The notes beneath the pieces were generated by a model. It worked only from the letters and a program-made list of their open reading frames with translations. It searched no databases and was not told the DNA's origin. A stretch of DNA of 64,000 nucleotides from Dasypus novemcinctus (taxonomy: Eukaryota > Chordata > Mammalia > Cingulata > Dasypodidae), in contig NC_080690.1 in assembly GCF_030445035.2 (NCBI RefSeq), positions 31,522,796-31,586,795 on the forward strand. Direction: 5' to 3'. This document shows, in pieces, positions 1-11,689 of this stretch (the first letter of the stretch is position 1; every line of letters starts with the position of its first letter). The position numbers and the translations under genes are program-made.

Positions 1-600
1 AAGTATTGACTTTTAAAGACTCATTTTTAGGTTACCTGTTGCTGTTATCCAATTTGTAGCAGGTGAATCCCAAATCTGATTTCCCAGGTATAAGCAAACT
101 GACAAAGTTAAACATAGGTTAGAACAGAAGAGAGAATTTTATACCCTTAGCATTTCTAGGAACTTTTTTATCTTAATTAGTGGCATATGAGGTAACTTAT
201 TTTCCAAGAGAGGTTTAGTAACTGGTCTGGATCTTGATCTCTATTCACACCTTTTATAGGCACAACTGAGTTTAAACTAAAGGAAGTTTGAGTTGTAGTT
301 CCTCATTTATTTAAGGAGACACAACGTGAGGTTTCTGGGCCTCATATCTGTCTGTTCTCTTTACTTACACTAGTTTAACCGGATTTCAGGGTTTCAAACA
401 GAGGCTGCTCTTAGCTACATTGTAGCCACGTGGACCACTAATAGGAAGATTTTCCTGACTCTTGAGATGACACTCTTATGATGAGTTTGCTGGTAAGCTA
501 GAGGCTGCACCCATTATTCTAGGAAGAATGAAGAAGCACTTTTTAGTCAACCTATCCGGCATCCCAGAGTCCTAGTCTGACTAAAACATTCACGACTCCA
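1..600. other. Unassigned AT-rich DNA
   Basis: No reading frame, RNA gene or repeat that I recognise. Composition is ordinary AT-rich mammalian intergenic or intronic DNA. Confidence 0.5.
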
Positions 601-2480
601 CATAATTTGGAGCTGATGCTCTGTTCTCAGTGTACTGAGAATTTTAAATTTCAGAGCCTGGCCGACAGGCATTCCTGTGGGTAACCTAGGTCCTGGGGGA
701 TGATTAATTCAGTAGATCAGACCAAAGCACCCAAGCCGAGTTGGTGGAAGATGTTCTGAGCAGTTACCCCAAATCAAAGCACCTGAGATAAGTCTTAGGG
801 GATATTTGCCCTCTGAATGGAAGGGCCCAAGGAATGGGGACCATTCAGAATTTACTGCTCTGGTTCTTGGCACCCCTGACATTCCAGGGTCCAAACAGAA
901 GTGCCTGAAATCTCAGGGGATGTTTGACTGCTCTCTGGTTCCCACCACCCCAGGAATCACAGAGTCTGTGCCACTGGGTGTTCCGGGGCTGTTCTGGACT
1001 TTGAAGACAGATGGAATAGGTCAGATGCCCTCCAAACTGAATATTGCTCCTTTCTCCTATTCTTCCAGAAGTCTTAGATACAGTCTTAGTTTTATGACTT
1101 TCCTGTCTAGGAGTTTCCCAGTTAGACCAGCCATCAAAAGGCCATTAAGTGATTAGAGATCAATTGTTCTAGCTGATCAATTGTTCAGGGCCTTGGGGCC
1201 CTGAGGCAATCACTTCCTTGCTAGCAAAGGCATTTTCACTTTTACAGTTTTTAAGACATTCCACAGCATTTTATAACAAACCCATAATGAGAGACTCAGT
1301 AGTAGGAAGTAGGAAGATAAAAATAGGGGCTAAGTTTAATTATGCAAGGTTGTCCTGGCCTGTGACCCCCTGTGGAAGGGAACTCCCATGGTATCCACTT
1401 CGGCCTTGCCCGCTGCCTTCCCACTTCAGCACAGACCAGGGGTGGAAGGCAGGCTTGCAAAGGTATGGACAGGCTGCGAGGGGCAAGCCCCCAGCTCTCA
1501 ATCATTGCCTCGCTGCCACTGAGGGGAGAGGGCAGGAGAAGACAATGGCAGCCAGGGGCAAGAGCAAAGCCGCTGGCTGCTAAAAGAGCTTGAAAAAGAA
1601 GCTTCCCAGTGCCCTGTGCTCAGCTGGGGAAACTCTACCTTGGCAGGGTCATGATTTGAGCCACTGCCCTATACCCCAGCCCTCCCAGGTAGGGTCAGAT
1701 CTAACAAGCCTGAATGTGCAGCACAGATACGGAGAATTCCCACACCCCAGCCCCTTCCCTCCCAGAATTACATCCTGTAGGGACTGGTAGGCCAACCCAT
1801 TTAAAATGGAAAACCAAAGGAAGGCATTAAACAGACTGTAGGCCATAGTTTCACTCACCACTAAGCTCCTGGTATGGCTCACCAAAGAGGTTATCAGATT
1901 TTGTCTAGGCTCCTGACTATGCTGCAGAAATGAATTTCAAGAGCATGCCAGGTAAGTTAGGCCAGTAATTTATTAAGGTGGGGAGGGAAGAGAAATGGGA
2001 GAAAATAATAGATCATGGGTTCCAGGTAGAAAGGGGCTGAAAAGTGATAAAATGGGCTAATTTACAGACTACAATGTCCCATTATAGATTATAAATGCCC
2101 AGGTTTTACTTGCATGGTGACCCAAGTGGAGGAGAAGGTGGCCAGAATCTGGGTCCAAAGGCGAAAGAGTGAATTCAGGCCTTGTGCCTGCTTTTTGAGC
2201 TGTTAATTATTCCTTCCCTTTGCTAGTGGCATAGGAGGACTCCCAGCTGTTTGCTGTTTTAATTGATTACCCCACACATCAATCCCCCATGAGGGCCCAA
2301 TGATAAAGTCCTTGGGGAATATCTGGGGCTTCTCCTGGCTTCCAGAGGAAATCTTTTCCTGAATGGCAGAATCTTGGGACGTATCTTCCAGTGGCCATCC
2401 TGGGGGTATCAATGTCCACGTGGGCTTCTTGCCACGTTCCAGATCCATCTATTGATTCCCCATCTTACTAGTCAGTTTCA
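600..2480 (-). mobile_element. Possible old endogenous retrovirus or LTR relic
   Basis: This stretch is clearly richer in GC than its flanks. On the minus strand it has an AATAAA signal near 1968-1973 and one open frame of 81 codons (2203-2448) whose proline- and tryptophan-containing sequence resembles retroviral coding remnants in general style. I could not match it to gag, pol or env, and I found neither LTR ends nor a target duplication. The other open frames here (806-1156, 1218-1583, 1649-1885) look like chance frames in GC-rich sequence. An old LTR element is the best explanation I have; an unrecognised exon-bearing region is less likely. Confidence 0.3.
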
Positions 2481-2519
2481 TTTGCCTGACACCTATAGAC
2501 AATCAATAAATGTTTCTTT

Positions 2520-4140
2520 TTATGACTCGTCCACAGAAGGAAATGAGTGAGCTGCGGAATCATGGATCCCATGGGAAATAGCTACACAGAAGATGACAAG
2601 CTTCAACGCGTTTACCAAACTTCCCTTATAAAATGAGGAGTATCAGGCCTGGGTGTTGCAGCTCTGGCTGGATTAATCATGTTGAACTAAACCCACTGCT
2701 TTTTTTTTTTTATCACCTCCAGAAAATGAGGACCCAACAATCAAATCAGCAAATCACAACAAAAATGGAAAAAAGAATAGCAGCTACAACAAAACCTTCA
2801 AACACCACACATTCCCCTCCACCCCTTTTTTCCTCTTCATTTTGGAAATTTTTGCATCCTTCAAAAAAATTTCATGTCTTTTCATGCAAATAAAAATTGT
2901 GACTTGTTCTCTATGACCCAGCTCTCCCTCTAATTAACTGCTGTGTGGGAAGACATGGGTGAGTGGTGGAATATTTATGTAATAAATCAGAAGTTATTAG
3001 TCTTCTTTGATTATTAAAATTAGTTGTCAAATCAACCAAATTCAGATATCATGAAAGTGGGGTTTTTTCCCCCATATTTGTGCCATGTTTTTCAAAACAC
3101 TATGTCCTTAGATTCCTTCATCTGATCATCAGCCAATGGGTTCTCTAGCATCCATCACACAAGACTTTGGGATTGTAGATTTATACCAAGTCAGCTTATA
3201 ATAAACTAAAACCTTGCTTATGCAAGTCCCTGTTAAGGCATTGCCTCCATTCTGCATCCTTGCAGGTAATGTTTTAAATCCAATCTAAATATTTTACGTT
3301 TTTCCTCCTGCTTATCTTAGAGCCCACAGCAGCATTTTTTGATCCTGACTTCAACATACCAATCACTCTTTCATTCCTCTATACAAGTAGAAACCAGAAA
3401 GAGATTTCATTAAGCTTGCTGGCATTAATCAATGGAGAATACCTGCCTTGATTGGGAAGTGAAAAGTTTTCTGAGGCCAATGAAAAGGAACGCTCTAATC
3501 AACTAGGATGCTTACCATGGGTGTAAGAAAAGGAAATGGCTGCCTGCAAACCATTTTTACATAAAAAACTGAGATATCAAATAACCATTACATGAAGGTT
3601 TCCCTGATGTTATCTATGCATAGTCAGCTCCTGCCTTTTGTGAACTGCTTTCCAGCATCTCTGATCCCATCTCCCATTTTGGGGGACATCAGACACAACC
3701 AGGACGCACCTCACTCCACACATGCCTAAGTTAGAGGCACTTCAGATATCCTGCAACATTGCAAGCAATAGTGAATATTGTTTGACTAATTGATCCTATA
3801 GGAAAAAAAGAAGTGGATAAAGGCCTGTAAGAAAACAAAAAACAAAGATTACTTAATGCAAGGAGATTCAATACATATCAGCAGCTTTAAGAATTATCAA
3901 ATGGAAAAACCCACCAGTACACAGATAGATCCTCTGTTCTTTCCATTCAATAATGAGAATATTCTCATAAACAGAAAATTCACATAAAAATAGGTGCCTA
4001 TTAACACGGGGGCTTTAATACTATGTAAAGTTGAAAACCCAGAAGAACTACTCTAAGGTTCATTCCTATACACAAAGCTAAATAGTTAAATGGTATAAAT
4101 TATTTTAACAATAGAAAACTTTTAAGAGATGATAATAAAA
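2520..4140. other. Unassigned non-repeat-looking DNA
   Basis: No recognisable repeat, RNA gene or coding region. It includes an 11-T run at about 2700 and an A-rich stretch near 2760-2810. The part at 3180-3780 has balanced composition and no obvious repeat signature, so it could hold ancient or constrained non-coding sequence, but nothing here proves that. Confidence 0.4.
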
Positions 4141-4375
4141 ATGTAAAGAAGATGATGATGTCTATAGAAGCCCTGTACAAAGTGCTTTTCATGCATTATC
4201 CAATTTAATCTACACAACTGCAGAAGTAGATTACATCTGCATCTCTGTTGCACAGACGAGAAAATTGATCCGAGAGGCTGAACCTACTGAAGGTCACACT
4301 GTTGTAATGCAGCAGAGCTGGGATGTTACATTTACTCCAAACTCCACTCATAACTACCAGATACTGTCCCAGTTA
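4140..4375 (+). repeat. MIR SINE
   Basis: The order of the MIR core is present: a 'gcttttcatgcattatc' block, an 'aatttaatctacacaactgc' block, a decayed 'cagacgagaaaattgat' block and 'aaggtcacactg' followed by 'agagctgggatg'. MIRs are tRNA-derived SINEs mobilised by L2 before placental mammals radiated. The copy is heavily diverged. Confidence 0.75.
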
Positions 4376-4879
4376 ATAGTGCCATAGTCACTGCTAATAA
4401 TTCTTACCTTCATCCAAACTCAGGTCAACTTCCTGTACCATGCATAAAAGGGACCATGGTGCTCAGAGTGGCAGTGTAGCAGTATAAATCCTTAAAAAAA
4501 TTGCATTTGTAAAGATCCAGGGACAGTGCCTTTTATATTTCCTGAGCCCTATACCTCTGTCTATATCTCTCAGTGTTTTTAGGTTCTGTCACTACTTTAG
4601 CAGACAGGACATCAGCAAGTTTGCAGGGTAATCTTTTTGACTGATCTCATTTATGCTTGCCCATTTCTTGCCAGTAACAAATCTTGTGAAAACACTTAGT
4701 GTTCCAGGGCTTTTCACATATAACTCATCTATGTGAAGGTTTAAAATAGTAATTCACAACATAGCTCTCCATCAAAAGAGGTAATCATTTCCATTTCTGT
4801 CTTCATATAAGACATAATAATTCTGTAATTTATGGGGCCCCAGAAGCTCTCTGATTTCTATCATTTAGGGCATAATATG

Positions 4880-5045
4880 ATCTTCTCTGATTAATAGCTG
4901 CCATTTATTCAGAGACCATACAGGACACTATATTTATTGAAGATCCTCATTTAATTCTCACAACAATAGTAAGCAAAGCTATAATTATCTTCACTTTACA
5001 GTTGCAGTAACAATTGTAGAGCCAAGATCAAACCTGGTGAGCATT
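4880..5045 (+). repeat. MIR SINE, second copy
   Basis: MIR-type order: 'agctgccatttattcaga', 'cctcatttaattctcacaac', 'ttatcttcactttacagttg' and a decayed 'gagccaagatcaaacctgg'. Diverged and shortened at the 3' side. Confidence 0.65.
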
Positions 5046-5333
5046 GATATTTCTCTGTTAATGTAAAAGGGATGAGAAGGTAAATTAAAGGCTGAGCACC
5101 AACTGTCTCATATTAACATTTGCTATTTTATGGTTTATTTATTCAGTCAAATTAACAAGGTTTTATCTAGATATGAAACACAGTGGGATTATTAAACTAT
5201 AATGGGTAGAATGTTTAAAAAGCATCACCACCCAGAAGGCAGTTGCTTAGCTATTTGGTTTGTGTCTATATGGTTACAACAAACCTTCACCTTCTCTCAT
5301 TCTAGATTATCTAGAATCAGGGCCATTCCATCA

Positions 5334-5550
5334 TTCTGGAGCAGAATTTCTCAACAGTGGCCAGGAAATTCTTTGTTGTAGAGGCTGTCCTCCAATTTGC
5401 AGGATGTTTAGCAGTATCCCTGGCCTCTATGCTACATGCCAGTAGAAAATCACCCCTCCTCTAGTTATGGCAATCTAAAATGTCTCCGGACATTGCTGAA
5501 TATTCACTGAAGGGTAAAATTTCCCAACCTCACCCCCTGTTAGGAAACCC
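5334..5550. repeat. hAT-Charlie-type MITE remnant
   Basis: The two ends form an imperfect inverted repeat: 'cagaatttctcaac' at the left and 'gttaggaaaccctg' at the right. The interior carries the 'atgtctccggacattg' and 'gatgtttagcagtatccctgg' blocks known from non-autonomous hAT elements of mammals. Flanking 8-mers 'ttctggag' and 'ttcttggg' look like a decayed 8-bp target duplication, as hAT elements make. No transposase is encoded. The DAS-SINE at 5558 landed at its right end. Confidence 0.65.
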
Positions 5551-5557
5551 TGTTCTT

Positions 5558-5983
5558 GGGAAATAGATGTGGCTCAACCAATTAGGCTCCTGTTTACCAT
5601 ATAGGAGGTTCAGGGGTTGATGCCCAGGGCCACAGCAAACTGGCAGAGTGCCAGAGTGGCCACAGAGTGCCAGCCCATATTGAATGCTGCCTGTGCAGGA
5701 GTGCTGGCTGACGCTGAGAGCTGGCGTAGCCAGATGATGCAACAAGAGACACAGAGGAGAGAAAATATGAAGACGTAGCAGAACAGGGAGTTGAGGTGGG
5801 GCCAGAGAGTAATCACCTCTCTCCCACTCCAAAAGTTCCCAGGATCAGTTCCTGGAGCCACCTGATGAGAATACAAGCAGACACAGAAGAACACAGAGTG
5901 AATGGACACAGAGAGCAGACTACAGGGGGAATGGGGTGGGGGTGGAGCAGGAAAATAAATAAAACACATCTTTAAAAAAAAAA
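5558..5983 (+). repeat. DAS-SINE, long monomeric form
   Basis: The 5' part is tRNA-like ('gatgtggctcaaccaattagg' region as A box, decayed B box near 5611-5625). It is followed by a tRNA-unrelated body with 'gatgatgcaacaagagacac', an 'agacacagaagaacacagag' segment and an AAATAAATAAAA...CTTTAAAA tail. The copy lies between two versions of a 15-bp target site (5543-5557 and 5984-5998). Two open frames on the opposite strand are chance frames inside the SINE. Confidence 0.85.
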
Positions 5984-5998
5984 GGAAACCATTTTCTT

Positions 5999-6354
5999 AG
6001 GAAGAGGATGTGGCTTAAGCAGTTGGACACTCACCTACCACATGAGAGGTCCTGGATTCAGTTCCTAGTGCCTCCTAAAGAAGATGAGCAAGATTGCAAG
6101 CTGACATGACAGACTGGCATGGCAAGCTGACACAACAAGGAGACACAAAAAGGGAACACAGTGAGAGAAACAACAAGCAGAGCAGAGGTGGCTCAAGTGA
6201 TTAGGCATCTCCCTCCTACATGGGAGGTCCCGGGTTCAGTTCCTGATACCTCCTCAAAAAGAAGACCAGCAGACACAGAGAGCACTCAATGAACAGACAC
6301 AGAGAGCAGACAGTGAGCACAAACAGTGAAGGGGGGAAATAAATAAATCTTTAA
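5999..6354 (+). repeat. DAS-SINE, dimeric form with long-form tail
   Basis: It holds two tRNA-like units. The first starts at about 6003; the second starts near 6184 and has a good B box in 'cccgggttcagttcc'. They are joined by a segment with 'caagctgacacaacaagg'. The end has the same 'agacacagagagcagaca...aaataaataaatcttt' tail as the long form. It is bounded by 'aaaccattttctt' and 'aaacccatttctt', a decayed target duplication shared with the preceding SINE. Confidence 0.85.
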
Positions 6355-6389
6355 AAACCCATTTCTTGACTGAAATCTCATTTAATGAG

Positions 6390-6540
6390 TTTATGCTTTT
6401 CTTAACATTTTCACATTTTAAAAATATATATCCTCTTTGGTTAAATGTAAGCTGCTTTAGTGTATGGTTATAACCATAGTACATGCACAGCATCTAGAAC
6501 CTAGTCAACCCTTAACGAAAAGCTGGTTGGATGAACATGT
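6390..6540 (+). repeat. L2 LINE 3' end fragment
   Basis: Matches the general L2 3' end: 'aatgtaagctgctttag', 'cacagcatctagaaccta', then 'aaagctggttggatgaac'. Only the 3' tip survives and no coding sequence remains. Confidence 0.4.
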
Positions 6541-6544
6541 GAAA

Positions 6545-8585
6545 TGACCAAACTCAACTTACGTATTTAAGACACTGCTTTTGAAAAATGCATTAAAGAT
6601 TTATCAGGTAGCCAAACATGGCACTTTTTTTTTTTTTGGTTAGACCTGAACTTAAAAAATGTGAAATGCAAAACTAATAAAAGGCAGAGGCATGTTAACA
6701 TCTAAAAATATCTGCATAGTAAATGGTATTGTCTTTTCTGACAATCATGTATTTGACATTGACTCTCTGCAAAGGAAACATCAGCATTCAAAGGTTGTCT
6801 TTCAGGTCTCTTATGTCCAAAAGGGAATCAGAGAGCATTTTCCTCAATACAACTTCATACAAAACTGAATGCTAAATTTTATATTAATCATGTTACTCAT
6901 TCTTCAATTACTTCTTACACTGTAATTAAATCAAGGTCAAGGAGAATTTACAGTTTTCTTTGTCATTGCATTAAGCAATAAGTATTATTGTGTAAAAGAT
7001 TGCATAAGGGAACGGAGAATAAGAGTAAGTGTTAAGATAAATAAAAGAAAACATTCTTTCCATTATAACTACAGGCGTTAGGAAGTCATTGCCCTGAACA
7101 AAGTGTACAAATTTAAAACAACAAAAACTTTTTTTTTCCAGAAAATTGTGAATGATCCATAATCTATTATTTAGTTCAAATAAGAAAATTTCAGTGCTTA
7201 CTTCTCTAATAATGTAAATGTATTCTATTTATTTAGGCAAAGGAAACATTAGTGTTCATTGGCATCAATGAGTCTTTTGAAAGGGTAGAGCAAATGCCCA
7301 AACTGAGTTGTTATTTTATGGTACCTCATATGCTCATTTGAGAATCATGGATTTATGTGCTAGGAGGGCAGGTTTACCACAATTAGTGTAGATGTCCCTC
7401 AAGACTGAATGTGAGCATCTTTTTAATCCTTCCTGGAGCAACCAGGACTCCTAGGAAATCCCTCAAAGAGGTTTTCTCTGTTACCTACAGGCTTCATCCC
7501 AGAAATCCTCATCAAACCCAAGGTCATGGCACTTAACACTGAACTTCCATGAGTAACCTATAACCATTTTCTAATAAATGAATATGAATAAACAGGAAAT
7601 GGATATATTCCTTGAACTACTCTTTACCTTAGCTCCTTGCCAAAACAAATTCTTAACCCTTCTCCATTCTCTGAAAGCTTTTCTCTTGGTTGGGATACTT
7701 CTGACTCCCTCATCCTTGGGCCTTGTCCTCCAGGATTATCTAATATCATTACCCATTAAATTGTAGGTTTCTAATATTTCAAAGGCCTGTTAATTCTCAA
7801 AGCGGACAAGAGCAGGCTCACACCTCCAGAAATCAAAGATTTTATTCTCAAAATTTGAATGAAAGAGAAATTACCTATCATTATTTTAAGTATCTTAAAA
7901 TACCAAAAAACAAAACCCAATTAATATATCAAAGGATTACCAAAACATACCAATTATGAGATTTGTGATAAGGCAAATAACCAGAATCTTCATCAATATG
8001 CCTATCAGTATCAGAATTACTGGTTGTACAAAGTGTATGACTGACCTGAAACCCCAAAACTTTAAACACTGACATGAATACAAAATTTTTGCGATCCCTT
8101 AGTAATAGAATTTGTCTTCTCTGTCTTTGAATAGTGGGAGTCATTTAAAAGTTAAGGGTAAAGATGTCTATAATTTATCTAGTTATTCATAATTGATATA
8201 AATAATCATTAGGAAATTATGCAGCTCTACTTTTCTCCCAGGAATATATAATTCAGTTGCTGTTGCCTCAAGCAAGAATAAATTTATCTAGTATATGGTA
8301 AAAAATAGTCATTTCTTAAGAGATTACTGAAGTAGTGCCTTGACATACATCTTTAAATTGGAAAATAAGTACCATATTTGGTTGTTTGTGATATACATTG
8401 GATACAGTGATATTTCCTGTTTAAATGGTACACTTCAAGAAAATATATGGTGTTTTTGTTTTCTAGGAAAACATTTTCCATGTATCATTTACCATATCAC
8501 CAACTATGAAGAATTAAAAATTCCTGATTCTAGAATGTCTGTACAGCAAGACAATGGAGAGTTGATCAGCCTCAGAATTGCAAAC
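6545..8585. other. Unassigned AT-rich DNA
   Basis: No gene or repeat that I can name. Simple A and T runs occur at 6627-6640 and 7123-7137. The frames at 7578-7766 and 7929-8144 lack any family signature and are best read as chance. Confidence 0.45.
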
Positions 8586-8587
8586 AT

Positions 8588-8714
8588 TGGAAGTAGATGT
8601 GGCTCAAGCAGCTGGGCACATGCTTCTCACATGGGAGGTCCTGGGTTTGGTTCTGGTCCCTCATAAATAAGACAACAATAACAAGCAAGACATACAAAAA
8701 AACTCAGGGGAGCC
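8588..8714 (+). repeat. DAS-SINE, left half, split by an LTR
   Basis: First tRNA-like unit of a dimeric DAS-SINE: 'gatgtggctcaagcagctgg' as A box region and 'cctgggtttggttctgg' as decayed B box, then the 'aacaataacaagcaagacat' linker and 'aaactcaggggagcc', the start of the second unit. The second unit resumes at 9295 after the inserted solo LTR. Confidence 0.85.
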
Positions 8715-9288
8715 TGAGGTGAGGCAGGCTGAAGTCTGGCTGGCAAGCATAGCCGCGCCCAGTGGGGGATATGCGCAGCCCACCACTCGGGTGTAGGGCG
8801 GCTGGAACGGGTGAACCGCCCTCAGCCATGGAACGGGCGCACTGCCCTCGGCCCTGCCCAGGCAACCTACACCGGCTTGCTGATAGCCAGCAGGAGCTGC
8901 CTACGCTCACATCCCCCCTCCCGCACTGTCAAGCCGCAGCACAAGCCGCACCATAAAAGGCAAGGAACTAGTCCCTACCAATCCCTCCCAGCCCCGTTCC
9001 CCTTTCCCGCCGGTGCCGCCCCTTCGCCAACCTAGAATCTGCCTCTTCCCCCCACCAACTGCTCGCCACCGCCAATCCAATCCCCCTTTGGCCACAGCCA
9101 ATCAGTCCCCTGCTCACTCCCCCATAACCCTATATAAACACATGTACTTCCCTTAATAAATTAGACCTGCGTGCTCACCTCGTCTCCGTGGTGGTTTCTC
9201 TGCCGCGAGCCCTCCACGCCTGCGAGCCCCCGCAGGAGCCTAGGCCTCTCCTGCCCCGTCGTCCACCGGACAGGACGTACCGACCGCA
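8715..9288 (+). mobile_element. Solo LTR, endogenous retrovirus, likely class II
   Basis: A 574-bp unit that begins TG and ends CA, flanked by the perfect 6-bp duplication GGAGCC (8709-8714 and 9289-9294). The SINE consensus reads straight across when the unit and one duplication are removed, so both ends are certain. It has a TATA box (TATATAAA, 9131-9138) and AATAAA (9155-9160) in plus orientation, and is C-rich with many CpGs. Six-base duplications are typical of class II (betaretrovirus-like, ERVK) integrases; that class call is inference. No internal retroviral sequence is present, consistent with LTR-LTR recombination. Open frames inside it are chance frames in GC-rich DNA. Confidence 0.85.
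9131..9138 (+). promoter_or_regulatory. TATA box of the solo LTR
   Basis: TATATAAA sits 24 bases before the LTR's AATAAA, as expected for an LTR U3/R core promoter. Whether it still drives transcription cannot be seen from sequence. Confidence 0.6.
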
Positions 9289-9294
9289 GGAGCC

Positions 9295-9372
9295 AGTATG
9301 GGTCAGTGGTTGAGCACCAGCATAAAGGTCCCAGGTTCAATCCCTAGCCCCCAGTTCCTCCAAACAATAATA
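9295..9372 (+). repeat. DAS-SINE, right half
   Basis: Second tRNA-like unit: 'tgggtcagtggttgagcac' with a good A box, 'ccaggttcaatccc' as B box, then an A-rich AAT-repeat tail. It completes the SINE split at 8714. Confidence 0.85.
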
Positions 9373-9374
9373 AT

Positions 9375-10035
9375 AATACATTCATTTATACATGTATACC
9401 AGCTATTTCTAGATGTTGTCTTAAAAGACAGAAAAAAACAAAAGCACTGAGGGCAGAAAAGCTAACCAAAATTTGATGAAACAACAACAAAAAAAGTTTG
9501 GAAAATGTCAGGCCAATTGGTGCTAATGAAAATTATTAGAGATATAGAGATAGTATTTTCCCATGCAGTTGTTTCAACAATAAGCTTTCTGTGAACTAGC
9601 AATTTAGAACATGCAATATGCTTAGGCATATTGTGTATTTCAGAAAAATAAGTTTCCTTTTACACTGTTCCTCAAACTAACAATGGAAACTTTGTTCTCA
9701 GACCACCCAAAATTGCTGCCAGAAACCGATGTGTTCCTCTGAGCACAACCTCAGAAATGGTGGTCTCACTTCATTGGTGGTATTTATATATCTATAGGAA
9801 GAATGTATCAGAAGACATTTTAATTGACCATAGTTTCCCTGTTTCAGTACCTACATGGCATATCTCAGTTAAAGGGCTGACTCACCACATTTAGGATACA
9901 GGATGTTTGTCATGTAATTTCACCTCACAAGATCTTAATTCCATCTTCCATTAGCATTATTCCTCAGTATTTCTTAAACCACTTTTAAGTCATTGACAGA
10001 AGCCTGGGGGGTGCGGGGGAATCAATAATACCTAA
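9375..10035. other. Unassigned DNA
   Basis: No gene or named repeat recognised. AT-rich, with short A runs near 9435 and 9487. Confidence 0.4.
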
Positions 10036-10039
10036 TCCA

Positions 10040-11578
10040 GCTTTCTCTTTTTTTACTTTTCTTTCACTTTTCATTTTGTTAGACAAATTGTAGGTTTACA
10101 GAAAAATCATGGAGAAAATAAAGAGTTCCCAAAGCATTGCTAATGTGCACTGTATTAGTGTGGTATCCTTGTGATAACTGATGAAATATTTTTCTAATTA
10201 TACCACTGACTATAGTCCACAGTTTACATTAGGTTTTACTGTTTGAGTTATACAGTCCTATGTTGTGTTTTTAAATTTTTATTCTAATAAAATATAGACA
10301 CTTTGAATTTATTCCTTTTAACCTCATTCAAATATATGATTCACTGACATTCCCAATGTTGTGCTACCATCCATTAACAAAACTTTTACAAAAAGAAACT
10401 CTGTGTCAAGGAAACATTAACTCCCTACCCCATTTCCAACCCCAATCCCTGTCCCTGGTAACATGTATTCTAGTTTCTGACCCTATGAATTTGCTTATTT
10501 TAATTATTTCATATTTGTGAGAACATAAAATATTTTTCTTTTTGTGTCTGGCTTTTTTCACTCAACATGATGTTTTCAAGATTCATCCTTATTACGGAGT
10601 GTATAAGAATTTCATTCCTTCCTATGGCTGAATAATATTCCATTGTATGTATATACCACATTATTTTAATTCATTCATTTGTTGATGGACACCTGGGTCG
10701 CTTCCATCTTTTGGCAACTAAGAACAATGCTTCTGTGAACATCTGTGAATAAATGTTTGTTTGAGTCCGTGCTTTCAGTTTTTGAGGGTATATACCTAGA
10801 AGTGGAATGGACAAGTCATATGGTAGTTATTCTACCCTTAACTCCTAAGGAACCACTGAAATGTTTTCCATAGTAGCTGTATCATTCTATCTTCTCACCA
10901 GCAATAAACGACTGTTCGCCTTTCCCACATCCTCTCCAACACTTGTTTTGTTGTTGTTTTGTTTTGTTTTTTAATAGTAGCCATTCAATAGGGTGCGAAA
11001 TGGTTTTGATTTGCATTCCCCTAATGCTAATGATGTTGAGCATCTATTCATGTGCTTATTGGCCATTTGTGTAACTTTAGAGAAATGTCTATTTAAGTCT
11101 TTTGCACATTTTTTAATTGGGTTGTTTATCTTCTTGTTTAGTTGTAGGTTTCCTTTATATAGTCTGAAAATTCAACTCCTATCAGATATATGGTTTTAGC
11201 TATTTTCTCCCATTCTGTAGGATGTCTTTTTACTTTCATGATGCAGTCCCTATATGCACAAATGCTTTAAATTTTACCTAAGTCCCATAAATTTTCATTT
11301 GTTGCTTATGTTTTAGAAATAGTTTAAGAGATCAATGGCTAACACAAGGTCCTGAAAATGTTTCCCTATGTTTTCTTCCAGGAGTTTTATAACTTTTGTT
11401 TCTCATATTTAGGTCTTTGACTCATTTTGAGTTAATCTTTACAATGGTGTGAGGAAGGGGCCCACCTCCATTCTTTTGCATATGGGCATTCGAGTTTTCC
11501 CAGCACCACTTGTTGAAGAGAGTATTCTTTGCTTATTTAGTGGACATGGCACCCTTGACAAAAATCATGATGTCGAGG
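10040..11578 (-). mobile_element. L1 3' part, antisense, 5'-truncated
   Basis: The plus strand reads as reversed L1 3' end. 'ctgaataatattccattgta' and 'ttgatggacacctgggtcgc' belong to the 3' region. 'atttgcattcccctaatgct' and the following 'ttggccatttgtgtaacttt' belong to ORF2 C-terminal and 3' UTR sequence, ending near 'ttgttgaagagagtattctt'. The frame at 10993-11199 on the plus strand is the reverse of L1 and not a gene. Full of stops on the coding strand. Confidence 0.8.
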
Positions 11579-11689
11579 GTGGGAAAGAGGGATGGAAATG
11601 ATTTAGAAATATAGTTACTTATAAATATGAAGCATGGGTTTGATATTTGTGCTTATTTATGATATGAAATAACTGCTTTCTCCAGATTA

